Below, piece by piece: positions 32,539 through 44,272 of a stretch of DNA of 64,000 nucleotides; position 1 is the stretch's first letter, and each line of letters starts with the position of its first letter. Position numbers and translations under genes: made by a program. The notes beneath the pieces were generated by a model that saw only the letters and a list, made by a program, of their open reading frames with translations, did no database searches and was not told the origin of the DNA. Source of the stretch: Takakia lepidozioides (taxonomy: Eukaryota > Streptophyta > Takakiopsida > Takakiales > Takakiaceae); contig CM060733.1 in assembly GCA_030704615.1 (NCBI GenBank), forward strand, positions 10,478,001-10,542,000, given 5' to 3'.

Positions 32539-35172
32539 TCAGATACCAAGCTTGTCCAGCATATCCACTTGCACCTCAGCCTTGAACCAGGTGGCATTCT
32601 TAAAAAGATACCCATTCTTTTCAGTCAGGATCTCATCCAAATCCTTGCCAAAACAATCCAGGCACATGGCAATGCGCTCCCGCACTTCTTTGCGCACTGT
32701 GTGAGCACCCTTGTAGCGCTGTACAAATGAAGCGCTGCGTGCATCCCACACACACACCGTGATGTCAATGCGCAAAGGGGACTGAGGTGCATTCAGTGTC
32801 ACCAGCCCAATGCTGACCCTGCGCTTGCCATCATGGCAGGTCCGCAGCTGCAACAACCATATGAAAAGATAACCCCCTACCAGAAATCGCTCCGAGCAGA
32901 TTGGTCCTGATGAGTGCTGCAATGTACTCCATTCTTGTAAAGGTAAGCTAAAACAGATAACGCCATGGCTAACCGGTACATCCATGGCCACACATTTGAC
33001 AGGCAATGCATGACGCTCCCGCCTCCGAAACCTGTGGTGGCGAGTGGCAGCTTCAGTGCTCATCTGGCGTTGCTCCTCCTCGGTGCACGCTTTGTACACT
33101 AGTGCCTCCACCAACAGCTCATGCACATATTGTGCCTCAGGAGAACTCAGTAGTGCCTTCAAACGTGGGGTTTCGATAAGTGGCCAGCGGACTAGTGGTC
33201 CAAACCTAATCCATGCTTCTCTTTCATCCACACCGGCCTTACAGTTGACCTTTGTCCACACTCGGAGTGCATGAAATACCGCCTCTTCATGCACTGCTTG
33301 CAGCAGGTCACTGGCTAGCAGGTACTCAAGTGCAGCAAGAGGCAGCACCTTAAAGTCGTCAAGGTGGTCCCACCGCCCAGGATTTTCACCATTCATAACT
33401 GTAGCGGAAGTAAAATGACGTGCCAAAAATGCTACATTGCGCTCCATAAGTCCACGCACCTCAACAGTCTGGTCCACCACACTTGCCAAGTCAAGAAAGA
33501 AGGTGCAACTGGCCACAGTGGGCGTTATTGCATGCAGCAGCTGCAAACAGTGCTCCGCACACGCACAAACTAGAAAACGCTGAGCAAGCAGCCACACTGC
33601 AGCTACCTCCTCTGCACTGCTAGCTGTCAACTGGCTGCTGTATATGAACTGCAACATGTCCACAAAAGGCGCTTTTTCTGCCATTCACATTATCTTGACA
33701 TTAGTGCTCCATTCAGTCACTGCCTGATAGAAAGTTATCTGGTTCATCTCATAGGTCAAATGGAGATATAACTATAGTTTCCTCTTACTGGATTAGAGTG
33801 AGATATCAGCAGCAAACTTTCAGTGATCTGTGATCCTTATTCAAACTGAACTACAACGACATCTAATAAACTGCAGTGATTTCTGACTTGGCAGTGGGTC
33901 CATAAATAAAAGTACAAAAGATTTGAACTCTGCTTCCTCAAATGACCATCTGGATTCATAATGATCTTTCATGTTGTGAACACACCACCACCACTAGTTC
34001 CATGGGAGACCACCTGGACATACACATGTGTAGAAGCTCAGGAGTGACAGCACACCTTCAGGCCGGAGATGGATTGCAATCACCTTCTCTTTTGCTTCTT
34101 TAAAGCACTCGCCGTCAAAAATCCTTCGGAAAAACAGCGACTCTTTGGCCAATATGACAGAATTGACATGGCGGTCCTCTGTTTCTCTCACAGCTGCATC
34201 CCCCTCACTCACCACGGACTCTGCCAGCACCGTCACTGTCACCAGAACAAAGAGACAGTAGAAGTGAATAATCCTTCAGGAGACTCACGAGACTGCCCAA
34301 TCTACTCCCATTTCAGTAGAGAGCCAGGTCAGGGCATCCCTGGTTCACTTTGAAATTTGCAATCTTTGGAAGCATTGAGAGGCAATGCCATAGAAAGGAA
34401 CCAATAGCTGGTTATCACCTTCTTTAAAGGAGATGAACCGGCCTCAGGAGACTATCAGACCACCCATGTCGCAATAGAGTGACAATCAGGGATGACGGCT
34501 CCTCTGTGAGGTTTCTTTTATGGAAATTCACAAGCTTTGGAAGGACTGAAGAGGAAAAGCAAGGTGCCCAAAACTCAATTATCACCTTCACCTTCTGGAG
34601 CTACATGTGTAGAGTGCGACATACATATCAGAATAGTACAGAAAATTCAAGTCTGTCATCCCTCTTTTGGGACATGAAATCTTCAACTTCTTGTAAGCAA
34701 GTCAGCAAAGACCATTGAGGGTCAGAAAGAGTTGTCTGCCTCAGCTTCAGGGTTATCCAAAAACTATCCCAATCAAATGTGAGATAGACTCATCCTATAT
34801 AATTTAAAAGCATGGTACCTATCGTCGCTGAATAGTTATCCTTATGCACCTAGGACCGGAATCTGCACTGACATAACCGGAGTAACAAATGAGACGGATG
34901 TCAAAGTGCTTTCAAGATCTTAGAAAACCTTCATTGTATTGTCCTTGCAATTCAAATTTGTTGGAGAAGAGATGTTTACCAGGTTCACAAAGAGCTTCAG
35001 AGGCTGCCGTGGAGATCGTGGAGATAGAGGACGTGGAGTCGCAGCGGCGGCGCTTCAATGAACGGCAAGCCTCACCATTGCTGCTGCCTGGGCGCCTCGC
35101 ATCGCTAACAATCAAACGCAGGAGCCGGTCTGAGTATTTGGGGTCGTTGAAAGCAAAATCGAACGACCCCAT
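32539..35172 (-). CDS. BTB/POZ-BACK protein, LRB/POB1-like
   Basis: Three minus-strand exons, 35172-34980, 34235-34056 and 33677-32539, join in phase 1 both times to give 503 residues. The N-terminus FDFAFNDPKYSDRLLRL is the hallmark start of the POB1/LRB (light-response BTB) family. The BTB fold spans exon 2 and early exon 3 (HVNSVILAKESLFFRRIF, then LQFIYSSQLT). A BACK domain follows (FLDLASVVDQTVEVRGLMERNV, LPLAALEYLLASD, AVFHALRVW). The C-terminal region carries a beta-rich domain (ERFLVGGYLFIWLLQLR, VSIGLV). In angiosperms LRB proteins are substrate adaptors of CUL3 ubiquitin ligases acting on nuclear phytochrome/PIF complexes (family knowledge). I chose the ATG at 35172 because the conserved block starts there; an upstream in-frame ATG lies at 35250. 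The central acidic insert seen in Arabidopsis is short here. Confidence 0.9.
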
Positions 35173-36324
35173 CCCCTCATGTACCCATTTACAAGACCCT
35201 TCTCTACAAGAGCACCAATCCGCCCAAACACGAAGAATGAAGACCCACAATCAAGACTGTGGTGAAGAGAATATGAAGTGGGTGTACAAGCTCTCTACTC
35301 TTACAATAAGCTGCAACTCATGGCCACCTCTCATAACAGAAAGGTGAGGAGCCACAAGCAACAGGGCTGCAACGGTTCCGCTGGCCTGCTCTGCTGCAAG
35401 ACAACAGTACATATCACACGGGACCCACTCTCGCACATCCCATGAAGATGTCGGTCGGGTCTCGGTACTCTAGACACAACACATCCGCTCTGAGCTGTTA
35501 CTAGCTTCTTCTACGTGGCAATTGGGACCCACCCCACAAAGCCCGCGCCTTCCACCATCTCATCTCCACCCTCCCAAACGCACTCATCCTAGGCTACCTC
35601 CATCTTCCCAAAGCATGCTCTCTAGTGGTCATGATATGGGTTAGTTAGCATTCTCCCATCACATCTTTCAGCTCTTTGCACAATGAGTATAATCTCATAT
35701 CGGGAACATGGTTAATCATGGATAAGACTGTGACCCGGATGCAAACAAAGTGTCTACCTAACTACAACCTAAATTGACTGCAGAACTGCATTTAAGAGAG
35801 TCAAGTGCCATTGAAGAACATGGAGGAAGGCAAGTCTTTTCAAAAGACCCTCCTAGTACTCCCACCATAAGCGACTAAATAGCACATCATGTTTGTAATG
35901 AGTGACAGTTTGACCCATAGAGCAGTCCTCTCTAGATCTTTGGAACCATCGAAACCAGAAGCTATGAGTGCCTAGAGTGAGCTAAAGCTAGGGCAACCAA
36001 ATTTTGCTACTCAAAGAGTATCTAACGAACAAAACAACACACCTCCGCAATATTGGGAGAGACATGGGACGAGTAGTGAGCCATGACTCCCGTCTTAGGA
36101 CGAAAAACCAGTGTCTGTGTTTTTCCAAGCTTGTGATTCAATCTTCTCTAGAGACTTTCCATGGACAGTAGTAGTGTGCAGAGGTAGGGGGTTGGGGTCG
36201 CACTCAGGGCCTGCGTACGAACGAGACAGCGAAGTGATGTGAGAGGACAGTGGAGTGATGTGATGGGTTTGCAAGAAGGGGTGGCGTGGTCACACGGGGT
36301 CTTTTAGGGTGAGGTTGGACCGGC
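35173..36324. other. Intergenic region between divergent BTB and chromodomain genes
   Basis: The two genes are transcribed away from each other, so promoter elements for both should lie here. I see no strong TATA box, repeat or RNA gene. Confidence 0.5.
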
Positions 36325-39300
36325 ATGGCAAAGGAGGGTGAGGGGAGTGCGCCAGAGCAAAGAGGAGGCGAGCAAAGAGGCGACGAAGGAGGAGATAGTG
36401 CTGCATTGGCTGCGCCCCGTTTAAAACCTATGCAGGATGTCATCAACAACTCACCCTTCCGTCCCAAGCGTTCCACTGCTGGGAAGAGAAAGGATAGGGA
36501 TATGGTATCCACCTTCTACCCAAGGAAGGAGAAACCCATTACTGCAAGCAAGGAAGCTGGGAAGGGGAAGGAGATCAGAAAAGGGGATGCTTTCAGTATG
36601 AAGGTCAATGGCAAAGTTTATTCAAAGAGAAAGAATGAAAGAGAAGGTTCTGAGGAGTCCAACATTGACGACCAAGACAATGAGGATGAAGACGATGAAG
36701 ACGAGGAAGAGAGTGAGGAGGAGGAGGAGGAGTCTGTGTATGAGGAGGTCTTGGGGGAAGGAATGTTTGAAATGGAGGCAATCAGAAAGAAGAGAATCCG
36801 GAAGGTATTTTGACTCACTAAGTGTCTAAACTGCATTGAGGGATGCTCTCATGCCTATCTTCCACAGAGTGCTCTACACTGGATGTTCAGTTCGTCTTCA
36901 CAAAGCCTGACTGCTCCTGAGTGCCTATGCTAAGACAATATCCTTCAGTTTTTTTTCACAAAACTATTTTGACTGTTTGTCAGTTTTCTCTACATAAGGT
37001 ACTTTGACTACTCTCTACCTTGAGGCTTAGACATTGAGGTAAAACCCCTTACTTAGTGATGTAGATACCTATTTTGAGTAACTGAAGCAAGTTAGATGGT
37101 GATGGCAAATTATCGGGTGTTGAGTTGGACATGTGTGGCAATTGACATTGGTGTTTCCTGTTCAGTTTGTCTTCACAAATAAGCTGCCCTAGTAAGTTGT
37201 CTGTCTATATTGCAGTGGCAATGTATTTTGGTGTTTCATGTTCAGTTTGTTGTCATAAAGCTGATTGTCTACAAAGCTTACACATTGCCGCAAAAAGCTT
37301 CACTTAGTGATGTATGAGCCTAAAATTCCAGTTTTTTTCTTCACGATCTGGAACCAATCTACATTGCAGCCAAAAGCTTCAATGAGTGTGTAGGTACTCT
37401 TATGTAGTGGGTTGGAAGTTTGTGGCAACTAATACTTTTTTTCTGTTTAGTTTTCTCTTCACAAAGCTATACTGCATAAACTTCCTATACGGAAACATTA
37501 TAAACAACCAACTGGTTGTCCACATTGAAGTTCAAAAGTGCTGAACTTCATCACCTCAAACAATGAGCCTCTATTTCTTCACACAGCTATTTTGAGTATG
37601 AGCCTATACTGAAGCACAAAACTTCATCGAGTGATGTAGGCCCTCTTATGGAATGTTGAGTCGGCAACTAACATTGGTGTTTTTCGCTCTTTGTCCAGGG
37701 CAAGAGGGAGTACTTTGTAAAATGGTGAGTAATAAGAATCACACTGAAGTTTGTTTTTGGTCTTTCTGTTAGTCTTTCAGTTGGTATCGTCATCATCTTA
37801 GATATGCACAATTCTTTAGACAGTTTCTTAGATGGCAATACATGTGAAGATTTTGTTGCATTGCTTGTAATATCAAAGGACTCGTTGTGCTTGGCACCTA
37901 GCTGCTTAGATAGCAAGACATATATGTTACGTTGCATAACATGTGGAATCAAATGACTAAATCTGACTGGTGGCATAGGCGAGGTTGGCCAGAGAAGGAC
38001 AATACGTGGGAGCCGTATAAACATATAGCAAGATGTTGGGACATCCTCGAGGATTTTGAAAATAGGTGTGTGTGGAATTTCATTTAGCAATGACCTTTCT
38101 ATCTCTCCATTCTGTATGTTTAAATCACTAGTGCCCACCATCATGATCTACTCAGTGAAGATACTCTAGATGCTCACCAGCATCAACTCATGTCTGTGTG
38201 GGGTTGATGTGATGGATGTGCAGTTCCAAAGGACGCCGTGGGAAGCGCAAGTTTGGAAAATATACTATAGACAATAAGAAGAAACGTGGGTCTGTGTCTA
38301 TGTCCATGTCCATGTCTACTGCTGATGACGATGGGCCAAGTCAAAGTATAGGGAAGGATGAGAAACAACAAAAGAAAGAACGAAGGGTGCTAGACGTGAG
38401 ACAGGTAGATGAGGAGTTGGAAAGCACAGGGGAGGCTGCAAAACAACAAGGAGAAAGAAGAAAGGAAGAAAGAAGGATGTTTGACGTGAGACATGTAGAT
38501 GAGGGGTTGGACTCAAGTAATGCTGTTGCAGACTCGAGTAATGCAGTTGCTGAAAGTGAGGCTGTCCAAGATTTGCCAGGCAGCTCAAAATCAGAGGGAA
38601 CTGTGGCTGTGGGAGCAAAGAAGAGGAAGTGTGGTGCCCGACGACGGGTTATACAGCCCCTACATCAAGATGAAGAGACTAAGGAAGGGTTACTGGAAGC
38701 AGCCAAGAAGGATGGCGAGCAATCTGAAAGGACAAAGGCAACAGACATTGGGACAAAGGGGCAAGAGTTGGGCACTTCACATGTTAAAGATGATGGAAGT
38801 GAGCACAAAGAGTGCAAATCAGCTGCTCCTTTGGCATCTGAACAAGGGTCTGTGGAAGAAGCCAAGAAAGAAAGTGAGCAAACAGCTGGAAGAAAGGCAA
38901 CAAGCCTTGGGACAAGTTGTCATGAGTTGGGAACTTCAAATGATGTGCATGAGCACAAAGAGTGCAAATCAGCTCCTCCTGCTTTTAAAGATGGTTCTGT
39001 GGAAGAAGCCAAGAAGGAAGGTGAGGAAGCAGAAGGGAGAAATGCAACCAACAATGGCACAGATCGGCAAGAGTTTGGCTCTGAAAATATCAAAGATGAT
39101 GCATACGAGCAGAAAGAGTGCAAATCAGCTCCTCCAGCGTCTGAACACATTGAAAAACCCCCACCGTCTTCACCATTGCCAGATGTGAACATTGGAACAA
39201 CCACCAGCCCTTGTGTTACCAAGATTTTGAAAGCTATAAGTTACAGTAATTCGAGCATGAACGGAATGCAAGATGTTATGGTGCTTTTCAAGGCTACAAG

Positions 39301-40093
39301 GTTTGTCTTTCTTTTGATGCTTGCATATAGTCTGGTAGCTCTTGTGGAAGAGTTAATTGCGTGTTGAGATGAAGATAGTAGAATTTTCTAATGACATAGT
39401 TTGAATGGTCTATTTCCAAACTGTATGACATGCCAAGGGTGAATATAAAATCAAGCTGCATAAAGAATATGGCATCTAACATTCATGTAGATGTCAACGT
39501 CTTCTACTACTGAGGGGGATCTCCACAACAAAATTGTAAGTACAGACTATGCTCAATTATCTTAAACAATCCAATAGAGTGCTGCATAGGACTTCATGAA
39601 CTTATTTGTAACTATTTTTTCAGGGAGATTCTAAGGGGTGGAAGTTATGTAGGCTAGTTAAAGATATTGGAAAGCAGGTTTCCAGTGGAACTCACACTGT
39701 CAATGATGATTATTTATGGCTGACCAGTTCGAATGGGGAGGAGGTGGTTGTTGATAACAAATATATGCGAGATACCTACCCTCTTTTGGTACCATCTCAC
39801 ACCCCACTCTACTCTCTCTCTTGTTCATGTGTGGGTTGTCAATGATGTGATCAAATGTAGCTGAATTGTCTTCTCACTAGCTTAGAAATTCAATTTGTTT
39901 CCATGCCTTGTCCAGAAATGATACTAACTTCATTTGGATCTCATGATGGTGTCAACTGGTTAGCAAATGTCTTGATGACATAAGTTGAACATGTCATAAT
40001 TAGGGCTAAGATGCTAACAAAGGCTGGCTTGGAGTCATGTTGCAGCTGATCGATTTTTATGAGCAACACCTGAGGTATAGCACTGCGCAGTAA
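36325..40093 (+). CDS. LHP1: LHP1/TFL2-like chromodomain protein
   Basis: Six exons, 36325-36804, 37699-37724, 37979-38065, 38224-39300, 39728-39788 and 40046-40093, give 592 residues in consistent phases. An acidic run (DEDDEDEEESEEEEEE) precedes a chromodomain at about residues 146-198 (FEMEAIRKKRIRK, then YFVKW, GWPEKDNTWEP, DILEDFEN). The expected aromatic cage is F148, W169 and W172. A Lys/Arg-rich nuclear segment follows (KGRRGKRKFGK). The C-terminal chromo shadow domain reads ITKILKAIS..NGMQDVMVLF, GEEVVVDNKYM and LIDFYEQHLRY. LHP1 binds H3K27me3 and works with PRC1/PRC2 to keep plant genes silent. The middle is longer than in Arabidopsis (445 residues) because of three Glu/Lys-rich tandem repeats of about 50 residues. 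Exon 2 is only 26 bases. Confidence 0.95.
38690..39140 (+). repeat. In-frame tandem repeats within LHP1-like exon 4
   Basis: Three units of 150-156 bases, each containing EEAKKE, a GT..(Q/H)E(L/F)G block and EHKECKSA or EQKECKSA. The cores lie near 38801, 38951 and 39107. Unit length stays a multiple of three, so the frame is preserved. Confidence 0.85.
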
Positions 40094-41035
40094 TGTAAAT
40101 TTATGAACAAAGAGGTGGGAGATTTTTTATGGATTGGTGATGGAGAGAGCTAGACTTGTGACTAGCTTGCATGCTACTGCCAAAGCCCAAATTGCCCCTT
40201 TCCCAAAGTACGCATGGGTTGTCAAAAACTCATGGATACAGACATTGACCAATACAAAGTTGGCCTTGGCTCAAGAAAGGACCTGGCACTTTTGTGTTAG
40301 GCTAGTGTAGCAGTGCTAGAGCTTTGCAATTTGGATCAGCACAAGAGGACCCTTTGTATACGCATGCCTAGGTCCAAGGTTAGAAAGCTGAATAGTCCTC
40401 TAGTTTCCTAAAATTTGCTAAAACCTATGCGTTGATGTCGGCCCGAAGGGGGAACATGCCCTACTTTTTGTTGTAACATGTAGTTCGCTATCAGCTACCG
40501 CTCTTATGTAATTTGGAAGAATATTTAGAAATGAATTGACCTTGAGTAGCCCACAAATAGAAATAGAAGGTGAACTGAGGCAGAATTGAAAGCAAAAGGT
40601 ATGAAAGAGACTTTGGTAGACCTGGTGTTCAACTATAATTCCATGTCTTGCAATGCAGCCACAATTGACAGATTCCTTGCGTTTGCGCACTCAGTGGTTG
40701 TAAAACTATGAAAACACACTTATTAGTAAATTGGGATGTGTGGAGTGTGGACAACCCATGAGGGTAGTAACAAGGTTTGTTGTGGCACTGACTATTGGTG
40801 TTGCTTAAGATTAATATCTTAGGAATATGTGGATGATTTTCATATCATTTTGAATAAGTGGCCCCAACAGTCCAAGGATTGTTATCCATCAGTTACTGGG
40901 AGACCCTTGAATTAGAAATACGGTGGTCTTATACTCTATTGACTAACAAAACCATAGTTACTACCAAGCGAATGAACAAAATAACCCCTGGAAGCCATGA
41001 AGTATACAAGAGACACATAGAATCCCCAGACCAAC
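40094..41035. other. Spacer without a recognisable gene
   Basis: 3' flank of the LHP1-like gene; nothing else supported. Confidence 0.5.
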
Positions 41036-41039
41036 CGGC

Positions 41040-41130
41040 CAGGAAACCATACCACACCAGACAAGGTAACAGGCATGTGCGTCAAGGGACAGGCAGTACT
41101 CTATCCAACTGAGCTACCATGCTGGTACAA
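41040..41130 (-). repeat. tRNA-like SINE head fragment
   Basis: Read on the minus strand, GGTAGCTCAGTTGGATAGAG is an excellent A-box, but the B-box position lacks GGTTC. It is neither a functional tRNA nor a complete SINE. Confidence 0.45.
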
Positions 41131-41569
41131 GTTTTGATAACTATCATGCCTCTTTGTATTGCATGTGACTTCTGAAATCTGAAAGAATCTCTCTTGGTAA
41201 TATGTATGGGGTACATACATATATAGATATATATAGTGTTTTCTTGTGAGAAGGAACTTATTACTGGTAGTTTGCCCTAAGCCCTAGTTTCATTGAGAAT
41301 TTCTTCATTTCCTACTTAATTTGATATCCATTCAAAAACATTCATTCAATTCAATGTATCTTTTTTATTTTTCAATATAGTATGGTTTATGGCATCAAAA
41401 TTTCAGCATAAATTACTGCAATAATTTTTTAAATATAATACTAAAAAAGGATGAATTTCCATGTATTTTTCAAAATAATTCCACCTATTTGAATTAATGT
41501 TGATTAAAGCAAACTACACTTATTATCATGCATATGGTTCAACTATGAAAGATTAATTGGGTTTGTAGG

Positions 41570-42540
41570 TTATACTAGGGTAGCCTGTGCCGTTGGCCCA
41601 AGTGTCCAGTGTCATGTAAGTCCAAGTACAATCCCCTATCTGTTCAAGTGGCGTCTCCTATGTTGAAGCTCAAGTGCAACCTCTAGGATAGCCTGTGCCC
41701 AAGTGTCCAATGTCATCTAAGTCCAAGTGCGATCCCTATGTATCAAGAGATTCTGTTTGGGAGATCTCCATGTCATTGTTCCAACAAAGCCCACTTTGCA
41801 ATTTTCGCAATCTCGCCTGTTGAGGCTTCATATATTGATATATCCACTTTGTTATTTTTCACGAATTTCAAAGTACTTGAAATTCCAAATCTCTCACATG
41901 AAGGGCCAATCATTGCTCATCTCCCACACCGCGGGTCCAAAAATCATGAGACCAAGCCCCGGCGCCCCTCCACATCGAGGGCTTTCCATCGGCACCAAAG
42001 CACAAGCGTTGGGCCCGCGGTTTCAACCCCATGGAGATAGGCATTCAGTGCCCGCTTGTCCGGCACTCTTTAGGCTCATCGAGGATCTCAACGACGTTAC
42101 AAAACAAAACAAAACACTCGCTTCATATATTGACTAGGGTAGCCTGTGTCGTTGGCCCAAGTGTCCAATGTCATCTAAGTCCAAGTGCATCAATATATGA
42201 AGCAAGCCGTATCTAATCAATTTTTTTTCCACAGAGCCTGCGACCAGATTTGAACCAGAGACCTTTGCGTTGATACCTCTCCTGCCGAGGCTCCAACCAT
42301 TGTCCAAGGAATGCCCATTTTGCTATTTCTGTTATTTTTCGTGAATTTTCAGCGACCCAAAGTACTTGAAATCCCACATCTCCCACACATCACGTCCAAA
42401 AATCATGAGACCAAGCCCGAGCACCCCTCTTCATTGAGGGCTTTCCAAGGTACCAAGCATCAGGGCTAGGCCCGCGGTTTGGGAACAAAACAAAACAAAA
42501 CAAAACAAACGTCTCGATTCATATATTGATATAGGGTTTG
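41570..42540. repeat. Nested repeat cluster with related ~300-400 bp units
   Basis: A segment with GCCCAAGTGTCCARTGTCAT occurs near 41595, 41700 and 42150. A larger unit occurs at about 41830-42125 and again at about 42315-42520, with CCAAAAATCATGAGACCAAG, GAGGGCTTTCCA, GGCCCGCGGTTT and a (CAAAA)n tail. The 13-mer TTCATATATTGAT or a close variant recurs at about 41827, 42121 and 42521 and inverted near 42188. This suggests target duplications of nested insertions. Confidence 0.6.
42221..42300 (-). repeat. tRNA-derived SINE head and tail, minus strand
   Basis: On the minus strand a B-box GGTTCAAATC sits in CTCTGGTTCAAATCTGG. An A-box-like GGAGCCTCGGCAGGAGAGG lies about 35 bases upstream, and an A-rich tail (GGAAAAAAAATTG) follows at the other end. 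Short and probably partial. Confidence 0.5.
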
Positions 42541-42557
42541 TTAACTCCTTGAAAGAA

Positions 42558-42772
42558 AAACCAACAGCTCTCAGTTGGATATTGCCAACCAGATGATTCT
42601 GGGGTCAAATCCTGCTACATTGATGGGTGTGGTATGTTTTCTCCCATGCAAAAGCCTTCACAACGAGGTTACTGTGAAAGAGGTTATTTTCTCCTCTCAC
42701 TATAATTAAGGGGCCTGATTTGTGAGCTGTCGCTCCCACGTGGGTTTTCCTTTAGGAGAAAAAAAAACAAAA
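42558..42772 (+). mobile_element. tRNA-derived SINE, family 2, copy 1
   Basis: A-box-like CTCTCAGTTGGATATTG near 42570 and B-box GGGGTCAAATCC near 42601. The body (GTGGTATGTTTTCTCCCATG, CCTCTCACTATAATTAAGGG, GCCTGATTTGTGAGC) ends in an A-rich tail. Highly similar to 43430-43625. The A-box is less conserved than in copy 2. Confidence 0.8.
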
Positions 42773-43429
42773 GCCCTTTGAAGCGTTTAAGTTAAGAACT
42801 TGATTAAAGTGTGCGTTGAGGTACACTTTTTGGAAGACAATAATTATAATTTTACCATGATAGTTATTGAACAATTAAAAGTGGATTTATGTTCTAGAAA
42901 AACTGCAAAATCATAAACAAAATTAAGTTTATTTCTTTCTGTAACTTTATTTTAAATTTTCTTTGGATTTTTCTATATCACTATTATTGTCTTTAGAAGA
43001 AAAACTTTACTCTCCATTGGTTGCCTCAATCAGGCGCCTAGAGCCGTCCCCAACCTTTCCCTTAAAGAATGGACAACATTAAAATTGCAAATGAAAAACA
43101 CCATGACTACTACATTTGGGTTATGATTAAAAGAATAAAAATGAAGTAAACTTAGCCCGTAGTCCAAGTTATGTTTATATGGATAATAAAAAATGGATCA
43201 GACTTTTGAGATCATTTTTAAATGAATTACCACGGCCGCCCCCAATCCTACCACCCTATTGGCTGTTCCCCTGCAGCTGCCAATTCCCCCCCTCTAGATT
43301 ATGCCCTGATATCACCAGTATTCCCACCAGGCACAGACTTCATTCCCACCAAGACATGCTCCATCTGCTACATAGAATTTACATGTCACAATCTTACCAG
43401 ACCAAGTTCTCAAGAACAAAACGCGAACC
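42773..43429. other. A/T-rich spacer between two SINE copies
   Basis: No gene recognised. Confidence 0.5.
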
Positions 43430-43625
43430 AACAGTCGGTAGCTCAGTTGGATGTGCCACCCAGATGATTCTGGGTCAAATCCAGCTACCTTGATGGCTGT
43501 GGTATGTTCTTCTCCCCCTTCCCTTGGGCGGTGTCCCATGTGAAAGCCTTCAAGGCGAAAGAGGTTTTTTTTCCTCTCACTATAATTAAGGGGCCTGATT
43601 TGTGAGCCTGTCACTCCCAGGTAAC
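43430..43625 (+). mobile_element. tRNA-derived SINE, family 2, copy 2
   Basis: A-box GGTAGCTCAGTTGGATG (43438-43454) and B-box GGGTCAAATCC (43472-43482) are spaced as in tRNA. The same body as copy 1 follows through CCTCTCACTATAATTAAGGG and GCCTGATTTGTGAGCC. It has an internal insertion (CCCTTGGGCGGTG) relative to copy 1. Confidence 0.82.
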
Positions 43626-44272
43626 TCGAGCAACATAGACCTTGTTTTCACTTCTTCAAATTTGAGTTATATAAGAAAAAAGATCAACCACAACCAATTT
43701 GCTCTCAATCATGTTAATCATTTCACAACTTATTCATAACTACAACAAAATGTGTTCTGTTCCTAACACAACCTCTAATCACAAAACAAACGGAGCTTTA
43801 CTTTGCCCACAAGACAGCATAATATGCCTCACAAATAGTGCAACTGTGCTTATGACGTTCTCGCAGTTTATGGTATAATTCCTTACGAGCAGAGGTCATG
43901 ATTGAAAGGGTTTCATTGCATAGCTCTCAGGGACAACAGGCAGAAGTGACTTCAACCATGTCAGCCTCTTGAGGCAGAAATGTTCTGTACATGACTGTAC
44001 TAAGAACATAATTGAGTGGGATCCGTAATGAAAGTAACTACCTCACCAACAACCAAACTTTCTGTCAAACCAAGTCAAGATCTGCGAAGTGAAGCTTTGG
44101 CCAACATCTACTTAACACGAGCTACACAGAGAACATTTGTAACAATCAACATACACGTCTGTTTGCTAGCCTTTGCTCATGACCTAGATAGGGCAGTTAC
44201 TGTCTGCGTATGATTTTCTAGAATGGAAACCTGCAAACTGGCTGGAATGTGTGGCTCATCTAACCAACAACT

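Noticed and set aside
38499-39188. 229-codon overlapping frame inside the LHP1-like gene
   Set aside because: Shadow of the tandem-repeat part of exon 4 in another frame; the Met/Gln-rich translation has no support.
41040-41130. Possible functional tRNA gene on the minus strand
   Set aside because: The A-box is excellent, but there is no T-arm GGTTC and no acceptor stem pairing, so it is only a tRNA-derived fragment.
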